From Palsa-883 sp963826975 (GTDB lineage: Bacteria; Pseudomonadota; Alphaproteobacteria; Acetobacterales; Acetobacteraceae): 64,000 nucleotides of DNA. A program made the position numbers and the translations under genes. This document shows, piece after piece, positions 16,538-24,629 of this stretch. Every line of letters starts with the position of its first letter. The first letter of the stretch is position 1. The DNA lies in contig CAWGZJ010000005.1 in the NCBI GenBank assembly GCA_963826975.1, forward strand, positions 186,001 to 250,000, in the 5' to 3' direction. The notes under the pieces are model-generated. The model did not search any database. It saw nothing but the letters and a program-made list of their open reading frames with translations, and was not told the origin of the DNA.

Positions 16538-17907
16538 GCGCGCGCGTTCTCCATCAGGCAGCATCCCACATCAGGCGCGAGATCGAAGGTCTCCGCCGCG
16601 AACATTGTCAGGATGACCACCCCGGCGAACGCGATGGCGCCTGGGCCGGGATTGATCGTCACCAGCGCGCCGTAATGCACCAGCGCCACCAGGATGGAGA
16701 TCATGAACACGTCGATCATCGACCAGCGCCCGATGCCTTCGACCAGGCGATACATGACGGTGCGGTCGTGCAGCCGCCATCGGCTGCGCCGCTGGGTGGT
16801 GATCAGCAGGATCCCAAGGCAGACCAGCTTCACGACCGGCACGGCGATCGAGGCGAAGAACACCAGCAGCGCCAACGGCCACATGCCGCCGCGCAACAGT
16901 TCCTGCACGCCGCCCAGGATGGTGCTGGGCCGGCCGGCGCCGAGCCGGATGTAGGTCAGCACCGGGTAGACGTTCGCCGGCACGTAAAGCAGCAGCGCGG
17001 CGACCGACAATGCCCAGGTGCCGGCGATGCTGTCGCGCCGGCGTGCGTGCAGCGCGCTGCCGCAGCGCGGGCAGTGCGCGATGCCGTCGCCTGGCACGAC
17101 ACTGACCAGTCCGCAGGTGTGGCAGCCGATGGCGCGCGCGCCGGTTTGGGTGCCGGCGCGCCGGATGCTGGTGGGGTCGCGACTGCTGGTGGGATTATGA
17201 CTGCCGGCGGACCCACCGGTGCTGGCAGGGGCACCGATGGCACGGGCGGCGGCGATGGTCGCCGCGTGGTCGATCGGGGCGTGCGGCACGCCGTGGCGCT
17301 CCATCTCCTCCCACACCGCCTGGCGGTCGAGCAACGTGTCGGCGGCAACCATTGCCAACAGCAGTCCGCCGAGGGCGTAGACCGCGCCCCCTACCTCGAT
17401 GCGCACCAGCGAGCCCAGCTTCACGTAGGCGACAAAGACGCCGAGCAGATAAACCTCGACCATCGACCAGGGTGTCAGGCGGGTGACCCAGGCGAACACC
17501 CGGCGGATGTGGCGCGGCGGGTGTGGCAGGCGCAGCGCCAGCAGCACGTAGATAGTGGAACCGAGCTTGGCGAGCGGCGCGCCGACCGTGGCGAGCAGGA
17601 CCACGGCCGAGAGTTCCCACATGCCGGCCTGCTCCAGTCCGATCGGGCCGGAGAACAGGTTGGCGAGATGCACCTGGCCGGCGTTGGAGACCAGCAGCAA
17701 CGTCGTCGAGGCGGCGACGGCAAACAGCACCAGCGCGCTGAGGCACACGGCGAGCGTGCGGTTCATCGGGTCGCGCCGGTGGTGCCGCAGGGTGGCATCG
17801 CAGCGTGTGCAGGCGGCGGTGGCGCCGATGGGTAGTGCGGGGACGAGTTGCAGCAGGCCGCAATCGTGGCAGGCCCGCAGGGTCGGTTGGGTGGTGAGGT
17901 TATTCAT
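16534..17907 (-). CDS. pqiA: PqiA family integral membrane protein
   Basis: A 457-residue protein made of two PqiA repeats. Each repeat begins with a rubredoxin-like double CxxC zinc ribbon (CHDCG...CTRCD at the N-terminus and CHTCG...CPRCG near 250), followed by four membrane helices. It is the inner-membrane part of the pqiABC lipid-transport system. An alanine/serine/threonine-rich linker between the repeats contains short direct repeats. First gene of the operon on this strand. Confidence 0.93.
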   Translation of the reverse strand: MNNLTTQPTLRACHDCGLLQLVPALPIGATAACTRCDATLRHHRRDPMNRTLAVCLSALVLFAVAASTTLLLVSNAGQVHLANLFSGPIGLEQAGMWELSAVVLLATVGAPLAKLGSTIYVLLALRLPHPPRHIRRVFAWVTRLTPWSMVEVYLLGVFVAYVKLGSLVRIEVGGAVYALGGLLLAMVAADTLLDRQAVWEEMERHGVPHAPIDHAATIAAARAIGAPASTGGSAGSHNPTSSRDPTSIRRAGTQTGARAIGCHTCGLVSVVPGDGIAHCPRCGSALHARRRDSIAGTWALSVAALLLYVPANVYPVLTYIRLGAGRPSTILGGVQELLRGGMWPLALLVFFASIAVPVVKLVCLGILLITTQRRSRWRLHDRTVMYRLVEGIGRWSMIDVFMISILVALVHYGALVTINPGPGAIAFAGVVILTMFAAETFDLAPDVGCCLMENARA

Positions 17908-17931
17908 GTTGGGTGGGGGGCACGGGCTTCA

Positions 17932-18053
17932 GCTTCTCCCCCTCCCCTTGAGGGAGGGGGTTGGGGGGAGGGGTTGGTGCCGGGGTCGCACTGACGCTTG
18001 TGGCGCACCGACCCCTCCCCCCAACCCCCTCCCTCAAGGGGAGGGGGAGAAGC
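17932..18053. repeat. Long G/C-rich palindrome, copy 1
   Basis: Perfect 43-bp inverted arms at 17932-17974 and 18011-18053, separated by 36 bp. The arms read GCTTCTCCCCCTCCCCTTGA and onward. The same arm core is found at 52471-52629. It lies between the ADH 3' end and the pqiA start. It could act as a transcription barrier, but it has no T-run like a classical terminator. Confidence 0.92.
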
Positions 18054-18093
18054 TTTTGCTTGTGCTTGTGCACCACGCTGAGAATTACCGGCC

Positions 18094-19281
18094 TCACGCG
18101 TTGCGGGCCGCGCCGCGCCAGACCTCGTGGTACAGCGCGATGATCTCGGCCTTGTCGGGGATCCGCGGGTTGTTGTTCGGGCTGCCGGAGCCCAGCGCCT
18201 GGTCGGCCATCAGGTCGAGCTTGGCGTGCCAGGTGTGCTCGTCAATGCCGTATTCGGGTGGGCTGGGCACCGACAGCTCCTTGTTCAAGGCTTCCAGCCC
18301 GGTGACCAGCCGGGCGCAGGCGGGTCCATCGGCGTCGGTTGGCGCGGCGAAACCGATGCGCCGGGCGGCTTCGGCGTAGCGCGCCGGCGCCGCCTCGATC
18401 GAGAAGCGCGTGACCGCGGGCAGCAGCATGGCGTTGGACAGGCCGTGCGGCACGTGGAAATGCGCGCCGATCGGGCGTGACATGCCGTGCACCAGCGCCA
18501 CCGAGGCGTTGGTGAAGGCCAGCCCCGCCTGGGTCGCACCGATCATCATGCCTTCCCGCGCGGCGGCGTTGGAAGGTTCGAGATAGGCAGTGCGCAGGTG
18601 GGTGCCGATCAGCGCCATGGCCGACACCGCGAAGGCGTCGGAGAACGGGTTGGCGCGGCGCGAGACATAGGCCTCCAGCGCGTGGGTCAGGCTGTCGACG
18701 CCGGTGTCGGCGGTGGTGCGCTTGGGCACGCTGTAGGTCAGTTCGTAATCGACGATGGCGGCCAGCGGCAGGGCGCCGAGGCCGGCGATCAGCATCTTCT
18801 CGTCGTGCTGCGTGTCGGTGATGACGGTGAAGCGGGTGCACTCGCTGCCGGTGCCGGCGGTGGTGGGGATGGCGATCACCGGCCAGTCGGCGCGGTCGGC
18901 CGAGACCGGCACCTTGTAGTCGCGCATACGGCCGCCGCCGGTCGCCAGGATGGCCATCGCCTTCGCGGTGTCGATCGGCGAGCCGCCGCCGAAGCCGATC
19001 AGGCAATCGTAGTCGCCGGATTTCAGCTGTCGCGCGCCGGCTTCGATGACGGTGTCGACCGGTTCGGGGACGGTGTCGCTGAACACGCCCGCGGTGATGC
19101 CGGCGGCTTCCAGCGGGTCCAGGCAGCGCCGGATCAGGCCGGAGGACACCATGAACGGATCGCTGACAATCAGGGGGCGGGACAGGCCGAATTTTGCGAG
19201 CACCTCGGCGATCTGTTTCACGCCGCCGCCGGCGACCAGCAGCATGCGGGGGGCCGCGATGTTGGCGTTGACGGTGGTCAT
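18094..19281 (-). CDS. Iron-containing alcohol dehydrogenase
   Basis: A 395-residue group III metal-dependent alcohol dehydrogenase. The NAD-binding GFGGGSPIDTAKA motif is near 100, and PTTAGTGSE follows. The metal ligands are present in GVDSLTHALEAY (Asp and His), HGMSRPIGAHFHVPHG (two His). It interconverts an alcohol and an aldehyde or ketone with NAD(P)H in the cytoplasm; the substrate is not predictable. The start is placed at the ATG ending at 19281 (MTTVNANIAAPRMLL); a longer open frame upstream is not protein-like. It is divergent from the Phd/VapC pair. Confidence 0.92.
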   Translation of the reverse strand: MTTVNANIAAPRMLLVAGGGVKQIAEVLAKFGLSRPLIVSDPFMVSSGLIRRCLDPLEAAGITAGVFSDTVPEPVDTVIEAGARQLKSGDYDCLIGFGGGSPIDTAKAMAILATGGGRMRDYKVPVSADRADWPVIAIPTTAGTGSECTRFTVITDTQHDEKMLIAGLGALPLAAIVDYELTYSVPKRTTADTGVDSLTHALEAYVSRRANPFSDAFAVSAMALIGTHLRTAYLEPSNAAAREGMMIGATQAGLAFTNASVALVHGMSRPIGAHFHVPHGLSNAMLLPAVTRFSIEAAPARYAEAARRIGFAAPTDADGPACARLVTGLEALNKELSVPSPPEYGIDEHTWHAKLDLMADQALGSGSPNNNPRIPDKAEIIALYHEVWRGAARNA

Positions 19282-19454
19282 GGGCGGATTCCTCCGGTCT
19301 GGCGCGTGGGGTTTTAGGCGGGTGCATGCGAGATGGACAGACCGGCGAGCGCGCCGGGAGGCAACCGGCGGATCTGTGGCTCGGCAACAACGGCGGGCCT
19401 GGGCCGCGCAGTGTGAATTTGGCGCCTTGCGATTCTGTGACACAACCGCCAATA

Positions 19455-19469
19455 TGACTACAGTGGTCA
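19455..19469. promoter_or_regulatory. Candidate operator of the Phd/VapC module
   Basis: TGACTACAGTGGTCA is an imperfect palindrome (TGACnACnGTnGTCA) lying 19 to 33 bases before the antitoxin start. Phd-type antitoxins autoregulate through palindromes in this position. Inference from symmetry and position only. Confidence 0.4.
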
Positions 19470-19487
19470 TTTGCCGGAAGGTCCGCC

Positions 19488-19730
19488 ATGCGGGAGATCC
19501 AGCTACGCGACGCCAAGGCCCATCTGTCGGCGGTGGTGGATGCCGCGGTTCAGGGTGAACCGGCGATCATCACCCGGCATGGCACGAAACAGGCGGTCAT
19601 CCTGAGTTTTGCGGAGTGGGAGCGGCTGTCATGCGTGCCGTCGTTCGGCCGCCTGCTGATGGCAGCGCCGCTAGAGGCGGATGACCTGCCGGCGCGGAAC
19701 GCCGAGCCAGCGCGCCTCGCCGATCTTTGA
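19488..19730 (+). CDS. Phd/YefM family antitoxin
   Basis: An 80-residue antitoxin with the Phd/YefM fold: MREIQLRDAKAHLSAVVDAA at the N-terminus, then GEPAIITRHGTKQAVILSF. The N-terminal half binds DNA as a dimer; the C-terminal tail should cover the toxin. Three bases separate it from the PIN toxin downstream. The ATG follows a GGAAGG-type site. Confidence 0.9.
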   Translation: MREIQLRDAKAHLSAVVDAAVQGEPAIITRHGTKQAVILSFAEWERLSCVPSFGRLLMAAPLEADDLPARNAEPARLADL

Positions 19731-19733
19731 GGC

Positions 19734-20174
19734 GTGTATCTGATCGACACCAATGTGATTTCGGCCGGCGCGCCGTCGAGGGCGTCAGCCACGGCCGCGT
19801 TGGTCGGCTGGATGGACCGGAACTCGGCGGCGCTCTTCCTGTCGGCGGTGACGGTCGCGGAGGTCGCCGATGGCATCGCCAAGGCACGACGCGAGGGCGC
19901 GGCGCGCAAGGCGGCGGCGCTGTCGGCGTGGCTGGACACGGTGTTGCACCTGTACGGTGATCGCGTCCTGGCATTCGATGTCACAGTCACGCGGATCGCC
20001 GGTGCGCTGTCCGACGCTGCGCGGGGGCTGGGCCAGGCACCAGGGTTCGCCGACATCGTGATTGCGGCGACGGCACGGCATCACGGGTTGACGATCCTGA
20101 CGCGCAACATTCGGCATTTCGAGCCGCTTGGCGTGGCGGTGTTCGACCCGTTTGCAGCGTTGCCGGAGGGATGA
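19734..20174 (+). CDS. PIN-domain ribonuclease toxin (VapC/FitB-like)
   Basis: A 146-residue PIN toxin starting at GTG. The acidic metal-binding residues are in place: LIDTNVIS near the N-terminus, the Glu of VAEVADGI, and PGFADIVIAATA with LTRNIRHF at the C-terminus. It is a Mg-dependent endoribonuclease that would cleave tRNA or rRNA when free of the Phd-type antitoxin encoded just upstream. Confidence 0.9.
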   Translation: MYLIDTNVISAGAPSRASATAALVGWMDRNSAALFLSAVTVAEVADGIAKARREGAARKAAALSAWLDTVLHLYGDRVLAFDVTVTRIAGALSDAARGLGQAPGFADIVIAATARHHGLTILTRNIRHFEPLGVAVFDPFAALPEG

Positions 20175-20307
20175 TGCGGCGATGGATGAACGGAGACTGT
20201 GTACCGAACGATCCGGCAAACGGAGCCTGTCGACGGGACCGAGAGGCATTGATTGCCGCATCATTCGGTGCTATTTGAGGTGCCTCGGAGGACGGGCGGA
20301 ACCTGCC

Positions 20308-20505
20308 ATGCGCACGACGATCACGCTGGACGACGATCTGATCGCCAAGGCGCAGGCCTTGACCGGCTTACAGGAAAAATCTGCCGTGGTGCGCGCCGCG
20401 CTCAAGGCATTGGTCGAACGTGAGACCGCGCGTCGGCTTGCGCGTTTGGGGGGCAGCGAACCCGATATTTCACCGGTGCCCCGGCGGCAAACGGAGCCGG
20501 CGTGA
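20308..20505 (+). CDS. VapB-type antitoxin (MetJ/Arc ribbon-helix-helix)
   Basis: A 65-residue antitoxin of the DUF2191/VapB type: MRTTITLDDDLIAKAQALTG, then EKSAVVRAALKALVERE. The ribbon strand and two helices form the DNA-binding dimer. It overlaps the next gene by four bases (GTGA), the typical VapBC coupling. The start chosen is the first ATG before the conserved TTITLDD strand. Confidence 0.88.
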   Translation: MRTTITLDDDLIAKAQALTGLQEKSAVVRAALKALVERETARRLARLGGSEPDISPVPRRQTEPA

Positions 20506-20873
20506 TCCTCGTCGACACGTCGGTTTGGATCGATCACTTGCGAAGTGGAGACGTGATTCTAGCGGGACTGCTCGACGAGGGGCAGGTGCTGTCTCATCCG
20601 TTCGTCATTGGCGAACTGGCGTTGGGCAATCTGCGCCAGCGCGAGAGTGTATTGGCTGATCTACGTGAGTTGCCGCAGGCGATCGTCGCCCGTGATGACG
20701 AGGTGATGCACCTGATCGATCGAGGTGGGCTGTTCGGGATCGGCATCGGTTACGTGGATGCGCATTTGCTGGCGGCTACCCGTCTAACGCAGGGCGCTTC
20801 GCTGTGGACGCGCGACAAGCGGCTGTCGGCGGCGGCGGAACGGCTGTCGTTGGCCGCGCGCATGGTGCATTGA
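20502..20873 (+). CDS. vapC: VapC-type PIN-domain ribonuclease toxin
   Basis: A 123-residue PIN toxin, start GTG overlapping the VapB stop. The catalytic acids are visible in MILVDTSVWIDHLR, FVIGELALG and GIGYVDAHLLAATRL, with LWTRDKRL completing the metal site. It is the second PIN toxin in 1.2 kb but belongs to a different subgroup from the first, which is paired with a Phd antitoxin. Confidence 0.92.
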   Translation: MILVDTSVWIDHLRSGDVILAGLLDEGQVLSHPFVIGELALGNLRQRESVLADLRELPQAIVARDDEVMHLIDRGGLFGIGIGYVDAHLLAATRLTQGASLWTRDKRLSAAAERLSLAARMVH

Positions 20874-20963
20874 CGGTATGGTGCGACGAGGGCTGCCCGG
20901 GTCAAGCCTTTCCCCGAGCTGCGTTGCCGGCTGGCCGGCGATGACGTGTTGAGGGACCACCGC

Positions 20964-21836
20964 ATGCCGCTGCAAACCGCGCCCGCCTTCCTGATCGGCC
21001 TGATCGGTGCCGGCATTCAGGCGTCTCGGTCCCCTGCCCTGCATGAAGCCGAGGGCGCGGCGCAGGGCGTGCGGTATCTCTACAAGCTGATCGACCTGGA
21101 AGTGCTTGGGCTGGGCGCGGAGGCTTTGCCGGAGCTGCTGACGGCGGCCGAGCGGATGGGCTTCGCCGGGCTGAACATCACGCATCCCTGCAAGCAGGCG
21201 GTGCTGCCGTTGCTGCACGAGTTGTCACCCGACGCGCGGGCGCTGGGTGCGGTCAACACCGTGGTGCTGCGCGACGGCAGGCGGATCGGCCACAACACCG
21301 ACTGGTTCGGCTTCGCCGAGAGCTTTCGGCGCGGCTTGCCGGACGTTGCGCGGGACCGCGTGGTGCAGATTGGTGCCGGTGGGGCGGGTTCGGCGGTGGC
21401 GCACGCCGCGCTGACCTTGGGCGTGCGGCACCTGACGATCATCGATGTCGACCCCGGCCGTGCCGAGACCGTCGCGGATGGGCTGCGCGCGCGTTTCGGT
21501 GCGGGACGTGCCGCGGCGGGCACTGACCTGGCCGGCGCGGTCGGCGCGGCCGATGGGGTGATCAACGCCACGCCGATGGGCATGGCGAAGTATCCCGGGC
21601 TGCCGCTGCCGGCCGCGCTGCTGCGCCCCGCGCTGTGGGTCGCCGAGATCGTCTATTTCCCGTTGGAGACCGAGTTGCTGCGAACCGCAAGGACGCTCGG
21701 CTGCCGGACGCTGGATGGCGGTGGCATGGCGGTGTTCCAGGCGGTCGAGGCGTTCCGGCTGTTCACCGGGATCGCACCGGATGCGGAACGCATGCGCCGG
21801 CACTTCGGTGTGATGGGCGGGGACGGGTCGGCCTGA
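20964..21836 (+). CDS. aroE: Shikimate dehydrogenase family protein
   Basis: A 290-residue NADP(H)- or NAD(H)-dependent oxidoreductase acting on shikimate or quinate. Substrate-binding residues appear in GAGIQASRSPALHE and GLNITHPCKQAV with the catalytic Lys, then GAVNTVV and GHNTDWFGF with the catalytic Asp. The nucleotide fold has GAGGAGSAVAHA. The DVDPGRAE segment at the end of beta-2 suggests NAD rather than NADP preference, so a quinate/shikimate dehydrogenase role is possible. ATG 20964 has GAGGG eight bases upstream; a GTG at 20946 is the alternative. Confidence 0.88.
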   Translation: MPLQTAPAFLIGLIGAGIQASRSPALHEAEGAAQGVRYLYKLIDLEVLGLGAEALPELLTAAERMGFAGLNITHPCKQAVLPLLHELSPDARALGAVNTVVLRDGRRIGHNTDWFGFAESFRRGLPDVARDRVVQIGAGGAGSAVAHAALTLGVRHLTIIDVDPGRAETVADGLRARFGAGRAAAGTDLAGAVGAADGVINATPMGMAKYPGLPLPAALLRPALWVAEIVYFPLETELLRTARTLGCRTLDGGGMAVFQAVEAFRLFTGIAPDAERMRRHFGVMGGDGSA

Positions 21837-22012
21837 CCAGGTCGTGTCCTGATTCGGCTGCCCTGGTGCAAGGAATTTCGGCGGCCAGCACAGTGACCGG
21901 GCCAGCATCCCGAGCGTGGTGGCGGTTTGCCGCGACCCGTCAATTTCGGTGTGGTCTCGTATCGATGCTGACAGACGGAAATACTTTTGGCGGCAAGGTA
22001 ATACAAACAGGC

Positions 22013-22230
22013 AAGTAAGCAATCAAGCTTTAACACAGATTACACGGAGAAGCAGATTAAGCCACAGATTACACGGAGAAGAAGCTATGGCGCTTCGCGC
22101 GTGTTGCTGATGATCTTGCGCGTAGCGCCCAAGTCTTTCTTGCGCGCAGCGCCTAAATCTGCCTTTCCGTGTAATCCGTGGCTTAATCTTCTTCTCCGTG
22201 TAATCTGTGTTAAAGCTTGATTGCTTACTT
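22013..22230. repeat. Long inverted repeat with CACAGATTACACGGAGAAG motif
   Basis: Left arm from 22013 (AAGTAAGCAATCAAGCTTTA...) and right arm ending 22230 are complementary over roughly 70 bp. Each arm holds two copies of a CACAGATTACACGGA word. The loop (about 22087-22155) contains GCGC-rich short repeats (cttgcgcgtagcgcccaagt). It forms a large hairpin downstream of aroE and is of the intergenic palindrome type. Confidence 0.85.
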
Positions 22231-22742
22231 TGTTGTCATGTTGCAATAACCGCACGGGCACGCATCGGCGGCACATGAACCGACGCATCACGCTTAACGC
22301 AGTCGCGCACGGCGACATACCGTGGCGCCATGCCGCTACCTGTTATGCCAGGTCACTCTGCCGCGCACGCATCGGCCGGCCGGGAAGGCTTCCGGGACCA
22401 ACGCCGCTCACCCGTCTGACCGCGTCATCGCCCAAGCGTGTTGAGCACGGTGAACGCGCAGCCGATCATGCGTCCCGACGGATCATTCAGCCGCTTACGA
22501 TCTGCGTGCTTTGCGTGCATCGTCTTCCTGCATCTGCGCTGAAATTCTTGCTTCGCGATGTCGCGGGCACATGGTTATGGAGGGGCTTGCGATCGACCAG
22601 ATGTGCAATGCATTCCCAGCCCCGGAGTCAAGCCAGGATCAACCGGTCAAAGCCCCCGTGCAGAGGGACCAGGACACGACCCTGATCAGCCATCCTTGAC
22701 ACGCGCCAGGCCGACGCCAACGCTAAGGGCCAAGCGTCAAGC
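22231..22742. other. Intergenic stretch without a convincing gene
   Basis: About 500 bp with no protein-like frame. Positions 22501-22560 carry one copy of the TTTGCGTGCATCGTCTTC repeat that occurs as an inverted pair at 61314-61566. A clear promoter for the Rieske genes was not found. Confidence 0.5.
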
Positions 22743-23120
22743 GTGCCGTTGATCGGGTCCGTCATGCCGGAAACCGCCTCGCCGCCAGTGCTGTGCGATA
22801 CCCCAGTGCTGCGCAATATCGTCGTGCTGTGCGATGCTGCCGCCGTGACGGCGGCAGCACCCGTGCGCGTCGAACGCGACGGCGCCGCCTACGCGGTCTT
22901 CCTGGTGGGCGCGCGGCACTACGTCACCCAGGACGCCTGCACGCACGGCCCCGGTTCGCTGTCCGAGGGATACGTTGACGGTGACGAGATCGAGTGCCCA
23001 TTCCACCAGGGGCGCTTCCATATCCCCACCGGCCAACCCATCGCGCCGCCCTGCACCGTCCCGCTGCGCGTGTGGCCGGCGCGGGTGATCGACGGGCACG
23101 TCTGCATCGATCGGGAGTGA
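22743..23120 (+). CDS. Rieske [2Fe-2S] ferredoxin
   Basis: A small (up to 125 residues) Rieske protein. The cluster ligands are Cys and His in CTHGPGSLSEG and in CPFHQGRF, 17 residues apart. It carries electrons to a ring-hydroxylating oxygenase. Four bases separate it from the oxygenase gene, so they form one unit. The start may be the ATG at 22743 or at 22764; the conserved domain begins around residue 25. No reductase gene is next to the pair. Confidence 0.88.
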   Translation: MPLIGSVMPETASPPVLCDTPVLRNIVVLCDAAAVTAAAPVRVERDGAAYAVFLVGARHYVTQDACTHGPGSLSEGYVDGDEIECPFHQGRFHIPTGQPIAPPCTVPLRVWPARVIDGHVCIDRE

Positions 23121-23124
23121 AACG

Positions 23125-24411
23125 ATGCTGCGAAACGACCAGAACGACCTGCTGACGCAGACCGGCGCGTCGACGCCGATGGGCGAGATGTTTCGCCGCT
23201 ACTGGATCCCTGCCCTGCTGGCGGAGGAACTGGCGGAGAACGACTGCCCGCCGGTGCGGATCAAGCTGCTGTCGGAACGGCTGATCGCGTTCCGCGATAC
23301 CGCCGGACGCTACGGGCTGATCGACGAGTTCTGTGCCCATCGCGGCGTTTCCCTGTGGTTTGGCCGCAACGAGGAGCACGGGCTGCGCTGCCCCTATCAC
23401 GGCTGGAAATATGACGTGACCGGCCAGTGCCTGGATGTGCCGTCGGAGCCGGCGGCGAATGGGTTCTGCCAGCGGATCAAGTTGAAATCCTATCCGCTGG
23501 TCGCGCGCGGCGACGTGCTGTGGACCTATATGGGGCCGCCCGAGCACCAGCCGCCGTTGCCGGAATTCGAGTTCGCGATGGTGCCGCGGACGCACAGCTT
23601 CACCTCGAAGCGGCTGCAATACTCCAACTGGCTGCAGGCAATGGAGGGCGGCATCGATTCAAGCCATGTGTCCTGGCTGCACCGCGACGCGCTGCGCAAC
23701 GATCCGCTGCTGCAAGGCTCGCGCGGCAACCAGTACAACATGGGCGACGCTATGCCGGTGTTCGAGGTGGTGGATCACCCCGCCGGCCTGTTCATCGGTG
23801 CCAGGCGCAACGCCGAGGACGGCGCCTATTACTGGCGGATCACCCCGTGGTGCATGCCGTCGTTCACCATGATCGCGCCGCGCGGCAGCCATCCGGTGCA
23901 CGGCCATTTCTGGATCCCGATCGACGACGAGAATTGCTGGGCCTGGAGCTTCGCGTATCACCCGACGCGCGAGTTGACACAAGCCGAGCTTCAGGCGATG
24001 CGCGACGGCAAGGGCATCCATGTCCAATACGTTCCCGGCACGTACATCCCGCGCGCCAATCGCGACAACGACTACCTGATGGACCGCGCGGCACAGAAGG
24101 CGGGGCTGACCTTCAGCGGGGTGATGGGGATCGCCATGCAGGACGCCTCCTTGCAGGAGAGCATGGGGCCGATCGCCGATCGCACGCGGGAACACCTGAC
24201 CTCGACCGACAATGGCATCATCATGGCGCGCAACCGGCTGATCCGTGCGGCGCGGGCGTTGGCGGAGAAGGGTGAGGCGCCGCCCGGGCTGGACCCGGCG
24301 ACGCATCGGGTGCGCTCGGCCGCGGTGGTGCTGGGGGCGGAGCAGGCGTTCCAGGTGGCGGCGCGCGAGGCGCTGATGGCGCGGCCGGGCGTGGCGCCGG
24401 CTTCGGTGTGA
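23125..24411 (+). CDS. Rieske non-heme iron oxygenase, catalytic (alpha) subunit
   Basis: A 428-residue Rieske oxygenase of the phthalate 4,5-dioxygenase/vanillate demethylase type. The Rieske ligands are Cys70 and His72 (CAHRG) and Cys89 and His92 (CPYHGW). The mononuclear iron site begins at GGIDSSHVSWLHRD near 175-187. It should hydroxylate or O-demethylate an aromatic compound with electrons from the adjacent ferredoxin. The substrate is unknown. Confidence 0.92.
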   Translation: MLRNDQNDLLTQTGASTPMGEMFRRYWIPALLAEELAENDCPPVRIKLLSERLIAFRDTAGRYGLIDEFCAHRGVSLWFGRNEEHGLRCPYHGWKYDVTGQCLDVPSEPAANGFCQRIKLKSYPLVARGDVLWTYMGPPEHQPPLPEFEFAMVPRTHSFTSKRLQYSNWLQAMEGGIDSSHVSWLHRDALRNDPLLQGSRGNQYNMGDAMPVFEVVDHPAGLFIGARRNAEDGAYYWRITPWCMPSFTMIAPRGSHPVHGHFWIPIDDENCWAWSFAYHPTRELTQAELQAMRDGKGIHVQYVPGTYIPRANRDNDYLMDRAAQKAGLTFSGVMGIAMQDASLQESMGPIADRTREHLTSTDNGIIMARNRLIRAARALAEKGEAPPGLDPATHRVRSAAVVLGAEQAFQVAAREALMARPGVAPASV

Positions 24412-24418
24412 GTGGGTT

Positions 24419-24480
24419 CGCGGTGACCGGGGTCCGGTGTGACCGGGGTTCGGTGTGACCGGGGTCCGGTTGACCGGGGC
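24419..24480. repeat. 16-bp tandem repeat after the oxygenase gene
   Basis: Four tandem units of about 16 bp, CGGTGTGACCGGGGTC with slight variants, just after the oxygenase stop. It is one of several short GC-rich tandem arrays in the window. Confidence 0.85.
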
Positions 24481-24629
24481 TGGCGGGCGCAACCCGGGCG
24501 TGGCGGCATTCAAAAGAACTTGATCTGGCCGGGTAGACGGCGGTAGCGTATGATGGAGACCAACAACACACATTAAGTGCACAAACAGTCGGGGCTGAAG
24601 CTTTCGACCAACAGGGAAGGAAAACGGCC

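Noticed and set aside
22221..22685. A 154-residue gene upstream of the Rieske pair
   Set aside because: The translation has an unnatural composition, overlaps a dispersed repeat and has no ribosome binding site.
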